Shown in pieces: positions 21,541 through 33,866 of a stretch of DNA of 64,000 nucleotides (position 1 is its first letter; every line of letters starts with the position of its first letter). The DNA is taken from the NCBI GenBank assembly GCA_009599575.1, contig VWND01000048.1, forward strand, positions 1 to 64,000. The letters run 5' to 3'. The translations under genes were made by a program, and so were the position numbers. The stretch comes from Blumeriella jaapii. Taxonomy: Eukaryota > Ascomycota > Leotiomycetes > Helotiales > Drepanopezizaceae. The notes beneath the pieces are model-generated. The model was given only the letters and a program-made list of their open reading frames with translations, did no database searches and was not told the DNA's origin.

Positions 21541-24500
21541 ACACAATACACCTTTTTTGATTAATAAATCCATCGATATTATATCGTTTTTTAAATAAAG
21601 CGTTGCTAAATCTGGCAAGCTTATTTTTAATTTATTTTGGAACGGAATTATTATACGCAATTTTTCCGAGTTTAAATAAGCATATAATACCGCTATTTTA
21701 GATTAATAAGCAGCTTTCGTAAAAACATTTATAAAGCAATTCGATATAATAATTGAAAACGTTAACGAATTTTTATTCGATTACGAAGATTTCGTTAAAA
21801 TTAAATTTGTTTGCAAAAGTTTTGATTACGACAAATTCCTGCTGAACTACGACAACGCTTTAAAAGCCTTCGCCGGAGCAAAAAAGGTTCGAAATAATAA
21901 AAAAGAAATAATAAATCGAATCTTGCGTTTTCTGCCAAATCAACGAAAAAAAAATATTTAAAAATACGTTTTTAATAAAATTACCGGTATTACTTTATTT
22001 CGGCATTTCGCTCGCTTTTTCGAAACTATTATTTTTACGAAAAAAAAAGTCTGGGTATTAAACGCTTATATTTTTAAAGCGCAAGCTTTAAAAGCTAATA
22101 ATTTAAAAGTCCGCAGGTTTACAAGTCTTTTTATAGCTGTTTGTAAACTGGTCGACGACGCTATATAATCGCCAAAAAGAGTTTTAATCGGCTGCGAAAC
22201 CCTAAGTTTGATTTTTAAAGCAAAAAATTAAGCGTCGCTAAATGCGGCATTTTTATATCGAACGAAAAAAACGACGCTATTTCGACGCTTTAAATCTACG
22301 ACGACGAAAAAAACGAAAAAGCTAATATTATTTTCGTTTAGTTCGAAAAAATACACGCAGTAGCAATTAATATTTTTAGAGCAGCTAAAACAATTCGGCG
22401 ACTTTTATTCCTAATTATCGAAAACGAATCCGAAGACGAAATTAAAAGCGTAATAACAGACAACCGCTTATTCGAATACAAAAAACCTATTATATTTATA
22501 AAAATAATTCCGGAAAAAATAAAAACAAAAAACGTAGAAAAGCGCGCCGATATTTCCGAAACTTTTTTTATTCGGAAAAAAAAACTATTTATATCGCTAG
22601 CAGAAAAGGCATCGCGAATGAAAACAGCCGGAAATCAACGCCGAATTATAAGTTTTAAATTAATTAACAAAAAACGCGACGATTTTACAAAATCGGACTC
22701 AAAAAACGTCGGCATTCCGAAAAAAAAAGATTTAAACGATTTTAAATCTGATTTTTCGAAATTAAATACGCAAATATCAAAAACGCTTGCTGCGTTTAAA
22801 AACGTCGAATCGCTAATATTTCAGATTTTAATAAAAATATTTAAGATTTCGACTATTATACGATTCGATTAAAAAAGCTTAAAAAAGAATATCGAAATTA
22901 TCGCGGAAGAAATTATATAAAAGGTACAAAATCAGATTACTTTGCTTAAAACTTTCGCTTTCGACGACGAAACGATCCAGAAGTTTTACTTCGACATTTT
23001 TACACAAAAGTCAAATAAATCCGTCAGCTTTTTTTTTTTTGCTTCGAACGAAAACTGAATTAAGCTTTTTTTGGAAAATTGCAAATATAATACGCCGGAA
23101 TAAATAAAAAAGATTTTTGAAAACGGTGACCCGTTTTTACTCGAATTTTTCTTCGTTAAAAAACTTCGATTTTTTAATTTCGTTTTTACGAATAACGTTA
23201 ACGCTAAAAAAAACGGCAAGTTTTGCTATTTCCACGTACGCTGTTACGCGGCGTATTGTAATTTGATTACAAAAAAAATTAACGTTATCGGCTTCGCTGA
23301 TCGATTCGCTGCTATTAAAGATTCGGATTACGACGTATTCGAAATTGATTTTAATAATTAGTTTATATTTCGACGAAAAACTGCGAAAATTATTCAAGCA
23401 CGTGCTAAAGCTTATTTGAGATACGCAAATTTTAAAACAGATTTCAAAATATTCAGCGCGATCATAAAGCTCGATTAAAACGTAAAAGAATAAAAGCAAC
23501 GAATATTTTCAAAAGCCGACTTTTCTGGCTTTTCGACCGAAGGTGTGTTTTAAAGTCTATCTGAATTAAGCTGCGAATTCGTTAATTACGTAAGGTTTTA
23601 CAACGGAAAAAACAAGCCACTGCTGCATTTTATAAAAAAAAAAGTAGTTATATATAAGTATTATTTCCGATTGGTTAAAACCCAAAAAGCGCTTACAGCT
23701 TTTTTCGCTAATATGTTTTACAATTTTATTTAATAAGTTTTTAGAATACATCCCGGCTTTTATTTCGCTGTTTTAATTATTCGGAATTCTGGAAATTACC
23801 GCCTCGTGGCATACTTTGACGTTCCGATCGCCTCAGGTTTCGCTGGCCCCGACCGTATTACAGTTATAAAATTCGATATCGCCGATTTTTAGAAAAAAGA
23901 AAAGATCGAAGATTTTACCGACGCCATTTTCGATTATCACGTTTTGCTTGTATTCGCATATAATTCGGGAATAATCGAAGTTTATTTGCAATTATACTAC
24001 GACGCTAAATTGATTAAAACTATTTAAAAAAGTTTAGTTTTTTCGTATTTCAGCGCGTTTAAAGCAATGGCCTCGGTTATTTTATCGGACTACGAAACCG
24101 AAAGCTACGGAATAAAAAATAAAATGATTTTTGTTAGTTTCTCGACTAAGCAAAAAGTTTTCGTTAGATTTAGGATTTAAAAAATCGACGGCGTAATATT
24201 AGTTTATTCGAATAATTATACGGCGCAGAAATACAAAAACTATTTCGAAAACGATAATTCGATAAGCAATTTGATATTGTTTATACTGCGGCGAAAGTAA
24301 TTATAGCACTTTCGGTAATCGCGACTGCAAACGATTATTTTCGAACTATTTCGTGGAATAGTTTTTTTTACAGGTTTCGAAGCTTTTTTAAAAGCATTCG
24401 TCGGTAAATAACCGTGGTCCGATCTATCAGTTTTACGCGAAGCAAAAGCGTTAATCGGTTTTAATTACGACGAATTAATCGATTACTTTTACGATTTTAA

Positions 24501-24830
24501 TATAAGACTTTTTAGCGCTTTTTGCAAAGCGTGGGACTATATATAAAAGCTGGAATTTATTATTTACGGAGAAAAGTCGTGGAAAGCATTTGTCGCGGCG
24601 ATATTTAATAATATTATCGACGAAAAAGCTATCAGAACGTTCGTAGATCTAAACGATACTTCGACTGATATTTTATCGAGCCACTTTTTAAAAAAGCAGA
24701 ATAAACAAAATAATTCAAACGACAAGCGAAACGTTATCTTTTCGCAGAAGTTAATAGCAAAAAGGCCAAAAACGGGTTAGGAAACCGAAAAAGTATAAAG
24801 CTAAAAAGTTCGGTTTTTGGTTAATTGGTT
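21541..24830 (+). pseudogene. ORF3: extra 3' gene of family A, function unknown
   Basis: Between integrase and the 3' LTR lies about 3.3 kb of sequence that reads as protein over most of its length once RIP stops are ignored. The first third (SIDIISFFK, then FDYDKFLLNYDNALKAF) is followed by a low-complexity region rich in Thr, Lys, Asn and, before RIP, probably Pro (about 22300-22900). A more globular part follows with a Cys/His cluster near 23220-23260 and blocks such as DRFAAIKDSDYDVFE and FEIRYRRF-like stretches in shifting frames. The last block (YDELIDYFYDFN, near 24460-24510) leads to the 3' LTR. A4 and A2 carry the same region, and 46250-46687 is open in A4. I recognise no family. It is too long for an envelope-like add-on of known fungal type and shows no clear membrane span. 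Confidence 0.6.
22587..22619 (+). repeat. 33-bp hairpin module H4 of A3
   Basis: This copy ends with CGCGAAT; its left arm is degraded to ATTTATA. It is the same distance into ORF3 as 12422-12454 in A2 and 46345-46377 in A4. The reading frame ends Ser-Arg-Met-Lys as in H2. Confidence 0.7.
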
Positions 24831-24926
24831 TTTAAATCATATAAGATAAACTAGATTGCATTTATTAGAATTATATTTTTCGTTGGTCGTAGTTAAAAAC
24901 GATTACGTATATTGTTTAAGACAGAA

Positions 24927-25193
24927 TATAAAACGGTAATATTTTGTATTAATGGAAATTGATAGTTTTAGCTAAGATCGAAGCATGGATCCCTCCGAAA
25001 CCCTCTGCTATTGATTACTTTCAACAGGTATAAAAGCAAAGCATCTTTTTAAATAGTACCATAGATATACAATCCAATTTATACTTTCACTTATTTTTCT
25101 TTTCCTTTTTTCAGTCTTTTCTAGGGATTTCCTAGACTATTTTACCCACCGACATGTGGCCGTATCAGTCTGGTTTTCCTACCTACTTTTATA
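24927..25193 (+). repeat. 3' LTR of A3
   Basis: This LTR is 267 bp, the same length as the 5' LTR. Its termini are the RIP forms TATAAAA and TTTTATA. AGACAGAA just upstream is a short purine-rich candidate polypurine tract. Confidence 0.95.
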
Positions 25194-25380
25194 ATATAAT
25201 AAAAAAAAAAATAATAAATAACAAAAACAATAAAACAATTAATAAATAATTTAATATGCATTTTTTTTTTTTTCGATTATAAATAAAATCACGATTTAAA
25301 TTATATTTTTAACAGCGGAATTATCGTTCGGTTATTTTCAAACTTTTTCAAAAAATTTTTTTTTTTAAAAATATAATCGT
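25194..25380 (-). other. Spacer of A2, right side of the A3 insertion
   Basis: This continues 13501-13899 across A3. ATAT at 25194-25197 is the second copy of the target duplication. It is non-coding. Confidence 0.7.
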
Positions 25381-26640
25381 TTTAATCGGAATCGTCGTCG
25401 GAATCGCTAAAATCGAAGTCGCTGTTTGATTTAGAATTTAAAAAATAAATTTATTAATTTTTTTTATAAAATCGCTTTAACCGATTAGCGGCGAACGTTT
25501 TTTTTAATTTTGTTTTATCGAATTCCGTAAATTTATAATAGCTTTTATTTAATTCGGCTTCGTATATTTCGTAGAGTCCGAGCCATTTATAATTAAATTT
25601 AATATCGGCCGATTTATTAATAGCGCGCTAAACGTCGTAAATTAAAACCAGATTTTTTTTTCTGATTAGCGTTTTTTTTAAAATCTTAGTTTTATTTTAG
25701 ATTTTCTTAATTATTTTTTTAAATTTTTTTTTTTTTAAATTATTTTTTTTATATTTATATCGCGGTAATTTAACTGCTTAAATTTTATTATTAATAAATC
25801 CGCTTTCGTTTTTATTTTAATTACGTTATAAAACTTTTATATAAGCTATTTTATTTCCAAAAATAATCGAGCGTTTTTATCGTATTAAATAAAAAATAAA
25901 ATTATTTTAATAAAAACGTATATATATATACGTATAATAAAAAGTATTTCCGAAAATTTCCGCGATTAACGTTTATAATTTTTTCGAATAGCTTTTAAAA
26001 AGCCGTCGAAAATATTTTTATAATTTCGTTTAACGGATCCGTTGCTTTTCGAATTATAAATTAAAATTTAAATACGCTGAATATCGTATTTTTTTATAAA
26101 AATTTCGATAACGCTTTTGTTTTCGGATTTATTATCGACGTTTAATTTGCTAAACAAATCGTATCGATATACAACGTTTTTTTAAAAAAAAAAAATCGTT
26201 ATAATTTCGAAAATAGCGTTTCGAAAAGATTTTTTTTTAAATTATTTAAAAAAATCGTCGATAACGAATACGAAATATATATATCCGCGGTCGATAATCG
26301 ATACGCGTATAACGTCGAAATTGATTTTTTTTTAAATTTTAAAAAACCACGTCGGATATAATAAGTTTTTTTTTCGGCCAAGCTTTCGTTTTTAATAAAA
26401 AATACAGCTTTTTACAAAAGCTTTGCAATTTTCGAAATATTTTTTTTATTAAAAATCGTTTTTAATTCGGTAATAAATAGTTTTAGCTTTTTTATAAAAC
26501 ACTTTTTCGTAAGCTTTTTTTATAATTTGAAATTTATCGGCTTTATTATTTATTATTAAACGTTTTTAATATATATTATTTTTTATTTTATATAATTTTT
26601 TATCGGCTAAAATATAATCGAAAGTTTAATTTTTAAATAA
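25381..26640 (-). pseudogene. Integrase of A2
   Basis: This is collinear with the integrase of A3 on the minus strand. The acidic tail (near 25385-25430), the GPY/F region (near 25540-25600) and the core can be aligned. Stops are dense. The small open frame at 26199-26381 is part of the gene: it keeps YYIRRGFLKF and the first-Asp region in damaged form. Confidence 0.75.
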
Positions 26641-26789
26641 TTTAAATTAATAATTTAATACGTTAAATAATTTAAATAAAATAATTAAATAATATACGAT
26701 TAAATAAAAGTTTTCGGTTTCGTAATTATCGATCAAAAGTTTATTTTCGTCGTTAATCGGCTTATTTCGATCGTTTTCGATTAAATTTA

Positions 26790-26885
26790 TTCGCGGTACT
26801 AGCCGAAATAATAACGCGAATGCTTTTTCGGCCCGAAAATTAATATTTTTTATTCGCGGTGCCAGCCGAAATAGCAACGCGAATA
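26790..26885 (-). repeat. 33-bp hairpin modules H3 and H2 of A2
   Basis: Copies lie at 26790-26822 and 26853-26885 with ATTCGCG and CGCGAAT arms intact. The open minus-strand frame at 26647-26877 reads LFRLAPRI and LFRLVPRI across them. Confidence 0.85.
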
Positions 26886-26929
26886 ATTTTAGTTTTGTAA
26901 AATCTAAAGCGCAAATAATAAAACAGCCG

Positions 26930-27390
26930 ATTTCGTTAGCAATTTATTCGTTAATATTTTATTCGTTTTATTTAATAAAATTAAACGGATAAAAGCGTTT
27001 TCGTTTAAAAAAGCCGTTTACCGTTATATTAATTATTTTTTTAATATGCTTAATTTCGAAGTTTATAAATCGTATTTAAATTATTTAATTAATAACGAGC
27101 GTTTTTAATAAATTATTAGCTTTTTTATTTAATTAATCGATAAAAACTTTTGCGTTTGTTTTTAAAATAAAATATACGCCGTATAATTCGCTTTTTATTT
27201 TTTTTATTATTTTAAAAGCGTTTCGATATTTTCGTTTAATAATATCGTAACGTATTTTCGCGAAAGATTATAAACCGCTTTCGAATCGTAAAAAATATCG
27301 TTTTTTATTTTCGTCGATTTATTTCAATACAGCTTTTTAACCGAAAATATTAGCGTCGACAATTAAAATAATTTTTTTTGCGTTTACACT
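26930..27390 (-). pseudogene. RNase H of A2
   Basis: This minus-strand RNase H is collinear with A3 18910-19420, with RIP stops throughout. Confidence 0.7.
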
Positions 27391-27569
27391 GTAATCGATT
27401 CGCATAAGCGATAAGACCGATAAAAAATCGTTTTTAAAAACTTTTATAATTTTTTTTTTTTTTTTTTTTAAACGAAATCGATTTTTTTTTTATCGTAGCG
27501 TAAATAAATATAACTTTTTAAAAAAAGTTTTTAATTTAATTGCGATAATAAATTATAACGTTAATAAAA

Positions 27570-28490
27570 GTTTTGGCTTCGATAATATTTTTACACTTTT
27601 TTTATTTACAGATTTTTTCAATTTTCTTTCGTTAAAAATAACGGTTAGCGTTATTAATTATATAATCAACGATATTTATTTCGAATATATAAAATTTTAA
27701 TCGAAGGCTAATAATAGCTTTGGCTTTTTCGAAACAAATTATAATTTTATCGATATTTTAAATATATTTTATTATATAACGTCGAATTTTAAAAAAAATC
27801 TTTTTATTATTATAATATAATTTAAAGCTTTTTATTTCAACGTCGTTAACGTAAAAAAAAGCAATATCAAAAATGCAAATTATAAAAATTTTATATACGA
27901 TTTTTACGAATTAAGCGATTAAATTAATAGTTTTTATAAGTATTTTAGTTATACGCAGCAATTCGATTAAAATTTAAATTACTATTATATTTCGAAATCG
28001 TAAATCAAATATTAAATAATCGTAGCCGGAAAATAAATCGAAAAAAAAAGCGATCGTTAATTTTGCGAATTCGTTTGAAAATTAATCGACGTTAAATAAT
28101 ACGTTAGCGTTTCGTATCGTTATTTTATTTATTTCGACGATTGCGGTAATAAATTTATAAATGCTTTTTTTTTTTTCGCAACGATAAACTATTTGTTTTT
28201 ATATAGGCCGTAGCAAAATTCGAAGATTTTTTGTTTAATTCGTTTTTTTAGCATTTCGATTATTTTATTTTAAAAAACTTTAAAAACTAAAAAAGTTTTT
28301 TTTGCCAGATTTTATAAAACACGGTTTTAATATCGATATAAAACGTAACGTTAAAATTAAATTAATTTATTTCGGTAAAATCGAAAATTATAATTTTTTT
28401 TCGATTGCGTAAAATTTCGTATAAAACTTTTTTTTTTTAATAAAAATTAAATTCCGATTGCTAAATTATCAAATCGTTTTTTTTATAAAT
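27570..28490 (-). pseudogene. Reverse transcriptase of A2
   Basis: This is the minus-strand RT. The catalytic box at 27842-27853 reads Tyr-Val-Asn-Asp, the same lesion as in A1. Confidence 0.75.
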
Positions 28491-28793
28491 CGGCTGTCAG
28501 ATAATAAACTGGAAAATCGGCCGAAAATTAATTTTTCGAATTCGCTAATAATTAATTAAAATAATTTTATTACTTCGTTTTTTTCGAATTAATCGTTTAT
28601 TTTTTCGAAAATATTTTTATCGGATTTGTTAAAATTTACAAATCGTATTTTATTAGCTTTACGCTTATAAAAAATGCTAATATTAATATAAAAAAATAAA
28701 ATATATAAATTCGATTTGTTTAATACGAAAACGAAATCTTCGGAACTTTTATTTCCGAATTAATAGCTAAAAATATTAATATTAATTAATTTT

Positions 28794-28826
28794 ATTCGCG
28801 GTGCTATTTCGATTAGCGACGTAAAT
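28794..28826 (-). repeat. 33-bp hairpin module H1 of A2
   Basis: ATTCGCGGTGC opens the module on the plus strand. The far arm is changed to CGTAAAT, as in A1. Confidence 0.7.
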
Positions 28827-28999
28827 GTTTTTAATTAAGTATTTTTCAAGTTTTGTTATAATTCAGCGTTTGTTTTAAAACCAAAGCCGGCTATTTGTTT
28901 TTCGATAAAACGTCGATTAAAAAGATTTTATTATCGGCGACGATAATTTAATTTTAAAAAAATCGGTTTTAATTTCAGAAAAAAGTTTTTATTTGGCCG

Positions 29000-31431
29000 T
29001 TTTCGATATATTTAAAACTGACGAAGCTTTTTAAAATTTGAAACATTTTAAAAATAATAAAATAAAAGCATTTTTTTATTATTAAATAGTTTTTATAAAT
29101 AATAATATTTTTAACGTCGATTTTTATATTTCGTATAATTTTATTAAATTTAATAATATTTTTATTAACGGTCGTATAAATTATTCGTTTATCGATAATA
29201 ATCGGAATATTATTAATTTCGGCCGTTTTTTAATTTATGCAATTAACTTCGGTTTTATTATCGAATAAAACGAAAGCGGTCGTACTTTTTTCAAATATTA
29301 TTTTTATTTTTAATACTTTTATAACCGTATAAAAGCAGTTTCGTCGTTTTGATTTTTAAGTTTTTATAATAAAAGCTAAAAAGCTGACTTTTTCCGAAAA
29401 TTCTTTTTTATCGGCTAAATTAACTGCGATATTATAAATTTTTTTCTGATTTTTTTTTAATTTAAAATCGTTTTTTTTTCGAATAATTTTTATTTTTTCG
29501 TTTTTTTTTAATATAAAAATTTATTTATTAATAATTTTATCGTTAATTTTTTTTTTGTATTAAATAAATCGCTGAATTTTAATTTAATTTTTTGTTTTAT
29601 AATCTTTTTAATAATTTCGTCGACGGCTTCGAAATTAATATATTTATCGATTTATTTTTCGCTTCGCATTAATAATAAACGTTTAAAAGCTGATATTTTT
29701 TAAATAATTTAAACCGAAATATCGATATCGATATTTTTTATATCGTTGTTAATTTTTTTTATTATAAATGTTTTTTTAATAATTTTATCGGTTTTTTTTC
29801 GAATTTCAAAATTTTTTTTTTTTTCGATTCTAACGTTTTTTTTTATATTAATCGGTTTAGCGAATAAAATAAAAGCATTTTGCTTTTTTATAATTCGCTA
29901 ACTTAATTATATAGTTATAATATTTGCAAATACGATAATTACATTAATAATATATATATTTATTTTTTATTTATATATTTAAATTTCATTTATATTTAAA
30001 ATAAAAGTTTTTTTTTTAATTAATAGGCTTTTTGGAATTTTTTTTTTTATTAATAAAAATCGTTTTCGCATTTTTTCTGTTTTCCAAATAATCGTCCCAT
30101 TTCGTATTTTTCACTTTTAAACGGATAATATTTAATCAGCTTTAATTTTCAGTTTTATTAAAAAAGCTTATTTCTGTTTTTACCAGGCCGAAGCAAATCG
30201 TTCCGTATTTATTAATATAGCAAATATTATTATTTATATAAAAATTAAATATTTTGTATTTTAAGCGAATATAAAGTTTTTCGCAATAAATTTTTTTATT
30301 ATTACAAAACTTATATTTAAAGCTACGAAATCTGTTTTAATAATTATTTTTATTATTTTAATAGCCGCGATTTTGATTTCCGCGTTAGTTTTTTTTTTTT
30401 TTTTAATAATTATTATTATAATTAATATTTCGTTGATTCTGATCGCTAGCCCGAAAAAATTGCTATTAAACAGCTATTATTTTTACGATAGCTTAGCGAA
30501 GCTAATCGCTTCGCGCATTTTGAAAAAAATAATTGCTGTAAAAGCTATTTTAATCGTTTTTATTATCCGAATTAACGTAAAAAAGTTTTTTCTATTATTA
30601 TATAAAACCTTCGATTTTGCTTTTAAATTTTTAAATTTTAATATCGGTAAATTTTAATACGAAAATTTCGATATTTTTATTAAGTTTTTTTAAATTAATA
30701 AATTTTGTAAAACAATTAAATAATATAATAATTAATTGTTTTTTAGCGATTTCGGTAATTTTTAATAACTAGGTATGTTTTTGCATTAAAGTTTCTACGT
30801 TTTTTTTATAAATAAAAAAAAAAGATTTTTTTTAATTTATAGCTTCGATAATACGTTCGCTTTAGTTTTGTTTAAAAACGAATTTCACAAATTTAAAATA
30901 CTAGTCGAAAGTTTTAAAATTTTATTTATTAATTTTAAAATATTTAATAATTTTGTTGCGAATACTAATTAAAAAGCTAAATAAAAACAATCTTTTTTAT
31001 TTAATTTCGTTTAAAACTTTTTTATTAACGAAAACGTTAAAAACCTTCGTATAAATACGATAATAAATTTTAAATTTTTTAATTTAGCGAATTATTATAA
31101 TAAATTATTTAAAAAAAGCGATAATATCGCGAATTTGCTAGCGATCGTAGTTTCGGAACTTCGATTTTAAAATTTTAATTAGCTTACGCCAGTTTCGAGC
31201 CCTAATAGCTTTCCATTTATTTATTAATTTAATAATATTTTTAATAATTAGATTATAATAACGAAGAAATTTATCGAATATTTCAGTTTCAAAAACTTCG
31301 AAATTTTTATAAGTTTTTTTATATTTTTCGATAAAATCGGTAACGTTAGCGCTATTAAATAAAAATATATTAAAAAAGCCAAAAAAAAACATGCGGCCTC
31401 GTATAAAAAAACGAAAAGCGTCGTTGTTTAT
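29000..31431 (-). pseudogene. gag-protease of A2
   Basis: The start codon equivalent is ATA (31429-31431, minus strand). The protease site at about 29249-29264 has Asp-Asn-Lys-Thr in place of the ancestral DNGA. The plus-strand frame at 30373-30657 is a shadow. The part from 29930 to the start is mirrored by A5. Confidence 0.75.
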
Positions 31432-32175
31432 AATATTAATAAAAATGTTAATAAAATTCGAATTAAACGAATAAATATTTTCTGAAATTGCAAATTAAAA
31501 GTTTTTAATATAAAAAAAATCGTTTTTAATAAAAGAGCTATTAAAAAGGTTTTTGTATTTTTTAAAAAAATTAAATAAAATAAAATTACGTTTAAATATT
31601 TAAATAATATATTAAAAAACTTGTTTTTTAATAAATTAATTAAATTAATATAATATTGCTATATAATTTACGGTTTCGATATTCCGTGGCTCAGGCCAAT
31701 GCACGTACAGCTATTTTTTTACTATTTTTAATAAAAAGCCGCAAATTGTAATTATTATAATTATAAAACGTAAAATCAAAAAATTAAATTTTCGCCAGGC
31801 GTTTAATTAAAAAAAATTTAATTTAAAAAGGCCGAACGCAGCGGTCGAAGCGTACGAATTAATATTCGATTTATTATTTTTAAATAAAAAAGCGATTTTC
31901 GAGCTTTAAATTTCGTACGGTTTAGAATTGCCTGACCGTAATTTTAAACGTTTTTAAAATATATTGCATTTTTATAGTTTAATAATTGTGCGTAAAATAA
32001 AAAAAGCTATTAAAAGTCTTTTATATAATATAATTACGAATAATACTATATAAAAGGTTTTTTAAGCCGTAATAGCGAAATATCGAAATCGATTTTAATT
32101 GCGAATTTAAAAAATGCATCGGCGAATATATAAAAACGAAATACCGAAATTTGAATTTTTGCGTAAATTATTAAA
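31432..32175 (-). other. 5' leader of A2
   Basis: This leader contains the remnant of the small leader ORF. It shares with A5 several derived changes that A3 and A4 lack, for example AATATATTATT where A4 has AATACGCTACC. Confidence 0.65.
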
Positions 32176-32448
32176 TATAAAAATAAATAGGAAAACCAAA
32201 TTGATACGGCCATATATCGGTAAATAAAATAGTTTAAGAAATTTTTAGAAAAAATTGAAAAAAAAAAAAAAAAAAAAAATAAAAAAAAGTATAAATTAAA
32301 CTGCGTGTTTATAATATTATTTAAAAAAATGCTTTGCTTTTATATTTGTTGTTAAAATAATTAATAGCAAAAGGTTTCGGAAAGGTTTATGCTTCGATTA
32401 TAGCTAAAACTATTAACTTTTATTAATACAAAGTATTACCGTTTTATA
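32176..32448 (-). repeat. 5' LTR of A2
   Basis: This LTR is about 273 bp, longer than the others through an A run near 32250-32290. Its outer end (CCGTTTTATA then ATAT) forms the same junction with D sequence as the outer end of A5 in mirror image. Confidence 0.9.
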
Positions 32449-32452
32449 ATAT

Positions 32453-33400
32453 AAAAAACGATTTCAGTTTTAAATTTAGCTAAAATATTTATATAATATA
32501 TTTATAAAAATTTTGGCTGTTTTAAAAAAATTATTATAAATAAAAAGTTAATTTTTATTAATAAATTTTGGTTTTTAATAATATTTTATTTACAAATACG
32601 ACGTCGATTAAACACCGTTTTTCATTTTTAAACCGATAGCCAAACGGAATATTAAAATTAAAATTTAAAATTTTATTTTCGCACGTATTACGATTATCGA
32701 TAAAACGATTAAGCTACGAAATTTGTTTTAGCCGAATTTACATATAACATTTCGATATACGCTTTTACGAATTTTATTTTTTTTCGTATATTATACGGCT
32801 TTTATTTAAAATTTAGCAATAACGTCGAAAGCGACGTTGTAAAAAAAAAAATACCGTCAGCGGAAAAACGAATTAAAATATTATAAAAAAAAAAAAATAT
32901 TTAATAAAAAGCTAAAAAAAGCTAACGCGAATTATAAAAGATTTTACGACGCTAAATATAAAAAAATTAAATTTCAAATAAGCGATAAAATATTATTATC
33001 GATTAAAAACTTTCGATAACTGCGATTTTTTCGAAAGCTTTTAAATAAATATTTAAAACTTTTCAAAATTAAACGAATTATATACGAATACGGCCAAATT
33101 TATTAATTCGAGCTTTTTTTTTAATATCGTATTTACGATACTTTTTACGTTTTTCTATTAAAATCTTGGCAGAATCGAAACGATACCGAGCCGAAAAATA
33201 ATATAATAAAATTTTAAAAACCCGAAAAATACAAAATTAAATTAATATAAGCTTATAAAAATATAAAAAAAAGCCGATATTATTTAGTACGATAAAAAGA
33301 TTATTTATTAAACGAAAATTCGTAAAAATCAGAAAATTATTTTACGAACGTAAAAAAAATTATAAAAAAATATTTGAAAAATACGACAAATAATAGCAAT
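32453..33400 (+). pseudogene. Integrase C-terminal half and chromodomain of D1
   Basis: The integrase core resumes after A2. A GPY/F-like module lies near 33040-33180 (KLFKI, a mutated GPF, followed by Glu-Leu and a damaged LLESW-type end reading NLGRIE). A chromodomain follows at about 33250-33390: RYYLVR, Lys-Asp-Tyr-Leu, ENS, then SENYFTNVKKIIKKY, matching the RYYLVKWKGY...W.P..H pattern with two Trp codons turned into stops. Chromodomains tether integration to modified histones. Confidence 0.8.
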
Positions 33401-33866
33401 AAAACAATAGCGAATACGCGTCGTAAAAGCAAAAAAAAAAAAAAAAAATATTTAAAAAATCTTAAAACCGCTGTTAAAACGATTTATTTTTCGTATTATT
33501 ATTATTATTTTTTTTTTTATTTTTATCGTTATTTTTTTTCAAATTTAAAAGCAGCGGCAAACTAAAAAAAAATTAATATTAAACAAATTCGCAAAATATT
33601 CGATTTATTTTAATTAAAGCTTTTATAATAGCCGTAATCGAATTTTAAATTGCAATTACGATATTTTCGTAAAAATTTAAAATTTAATTTAATTAATTAA
33701 AATAAATTCGAACGACGTTTTCGAAACGTCGAAAAATACGTTTTATATTAGCGTCGTTAAAAAAAAAGCCGGCGCAATTAAAGTTTTTAAAACAATAGCA
33801 GCCGTTAAATCGACAAAAGCAAGCGCAGCAGCAGCAGCGGCAGTTCGAGCCGCAGCGATTCGTACG
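33401..33866 (+). pseudogene. Post-chromodomain region with Ala-rich stretch of D1
   Basis: Downstream of the chromodomain the sequence shared with D2 and D3 encodes, in one frame, a basic Lys-rich segment and then an alanine-rich run near 33770-33866 (KASAAAAAVRAAA). This may be a C-terminal extension of pol or a separate small gene. D2 and D1 agree up to CGTACGATTT at the right end and then diverge completely. Confidence 0.5.

Larger units (their letters stand above)
13900..25193 (+). mobile_element. Family A element copy 3 (A3), complete
   Basis: This 11,294-bp element has two 267-bp LTRs beginning TGTAAAA (RIP form TATAAAA on the right) and ending TTTTACA (TTTTATA on the right). A 4-bp target duplication ATAT flanks it. 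The contents in order are leader, gag-protease, RT, RNase H, integrase with GPY/F module, spacer and ORF3. It is nested in A2 in the opposite orientation. It is the best-preserved copy over its first 7 kb, but carries RIP stops, a gag frameshift and a mutated RT box. Confidence 0.97.
9842..32448 (-). mobile_element. Family A element copy 2 (A2), split by A3
   Basis: This is a full-length minus-strand copy with both LTRs (9842-10110 and 32176-32448). After removal of A3 (13900-25193) it measures about 11.3 kb, the same as A3 and A4. ATAT flanks it on both sides (9838-9841 and 32449-32452), and the empty site is seen in D2 (49944-49947). A5 is inserted at exactly the same place in D3. Confidence 0.95.
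8816..33866 (+). mobile_element. Family D element copy 1 (D1), split by A2
   Basis: This is a chromodomain gypsy element in two pieces, 8816-9841 and 32453-33866, separated by A2. The left piece starts mid RNase H because A1 is inserted there. The pieces rejoin exactly at ATAT: D2, which lacks A at this place, reads the uninterrupted site at 49941-49950. After 33866 D1 diverges from D2 and no D-type LTR follows, so the 3' end is atypical. D3 shares this ending. Confidence 0.85.

Noticed and set aside
23137..23499. A minus-strand frame of 120 codons in A3
   Set aside because: It is antisense to ORF3. The sense reading is conserved in A2 and A4, while this frame is not open there.
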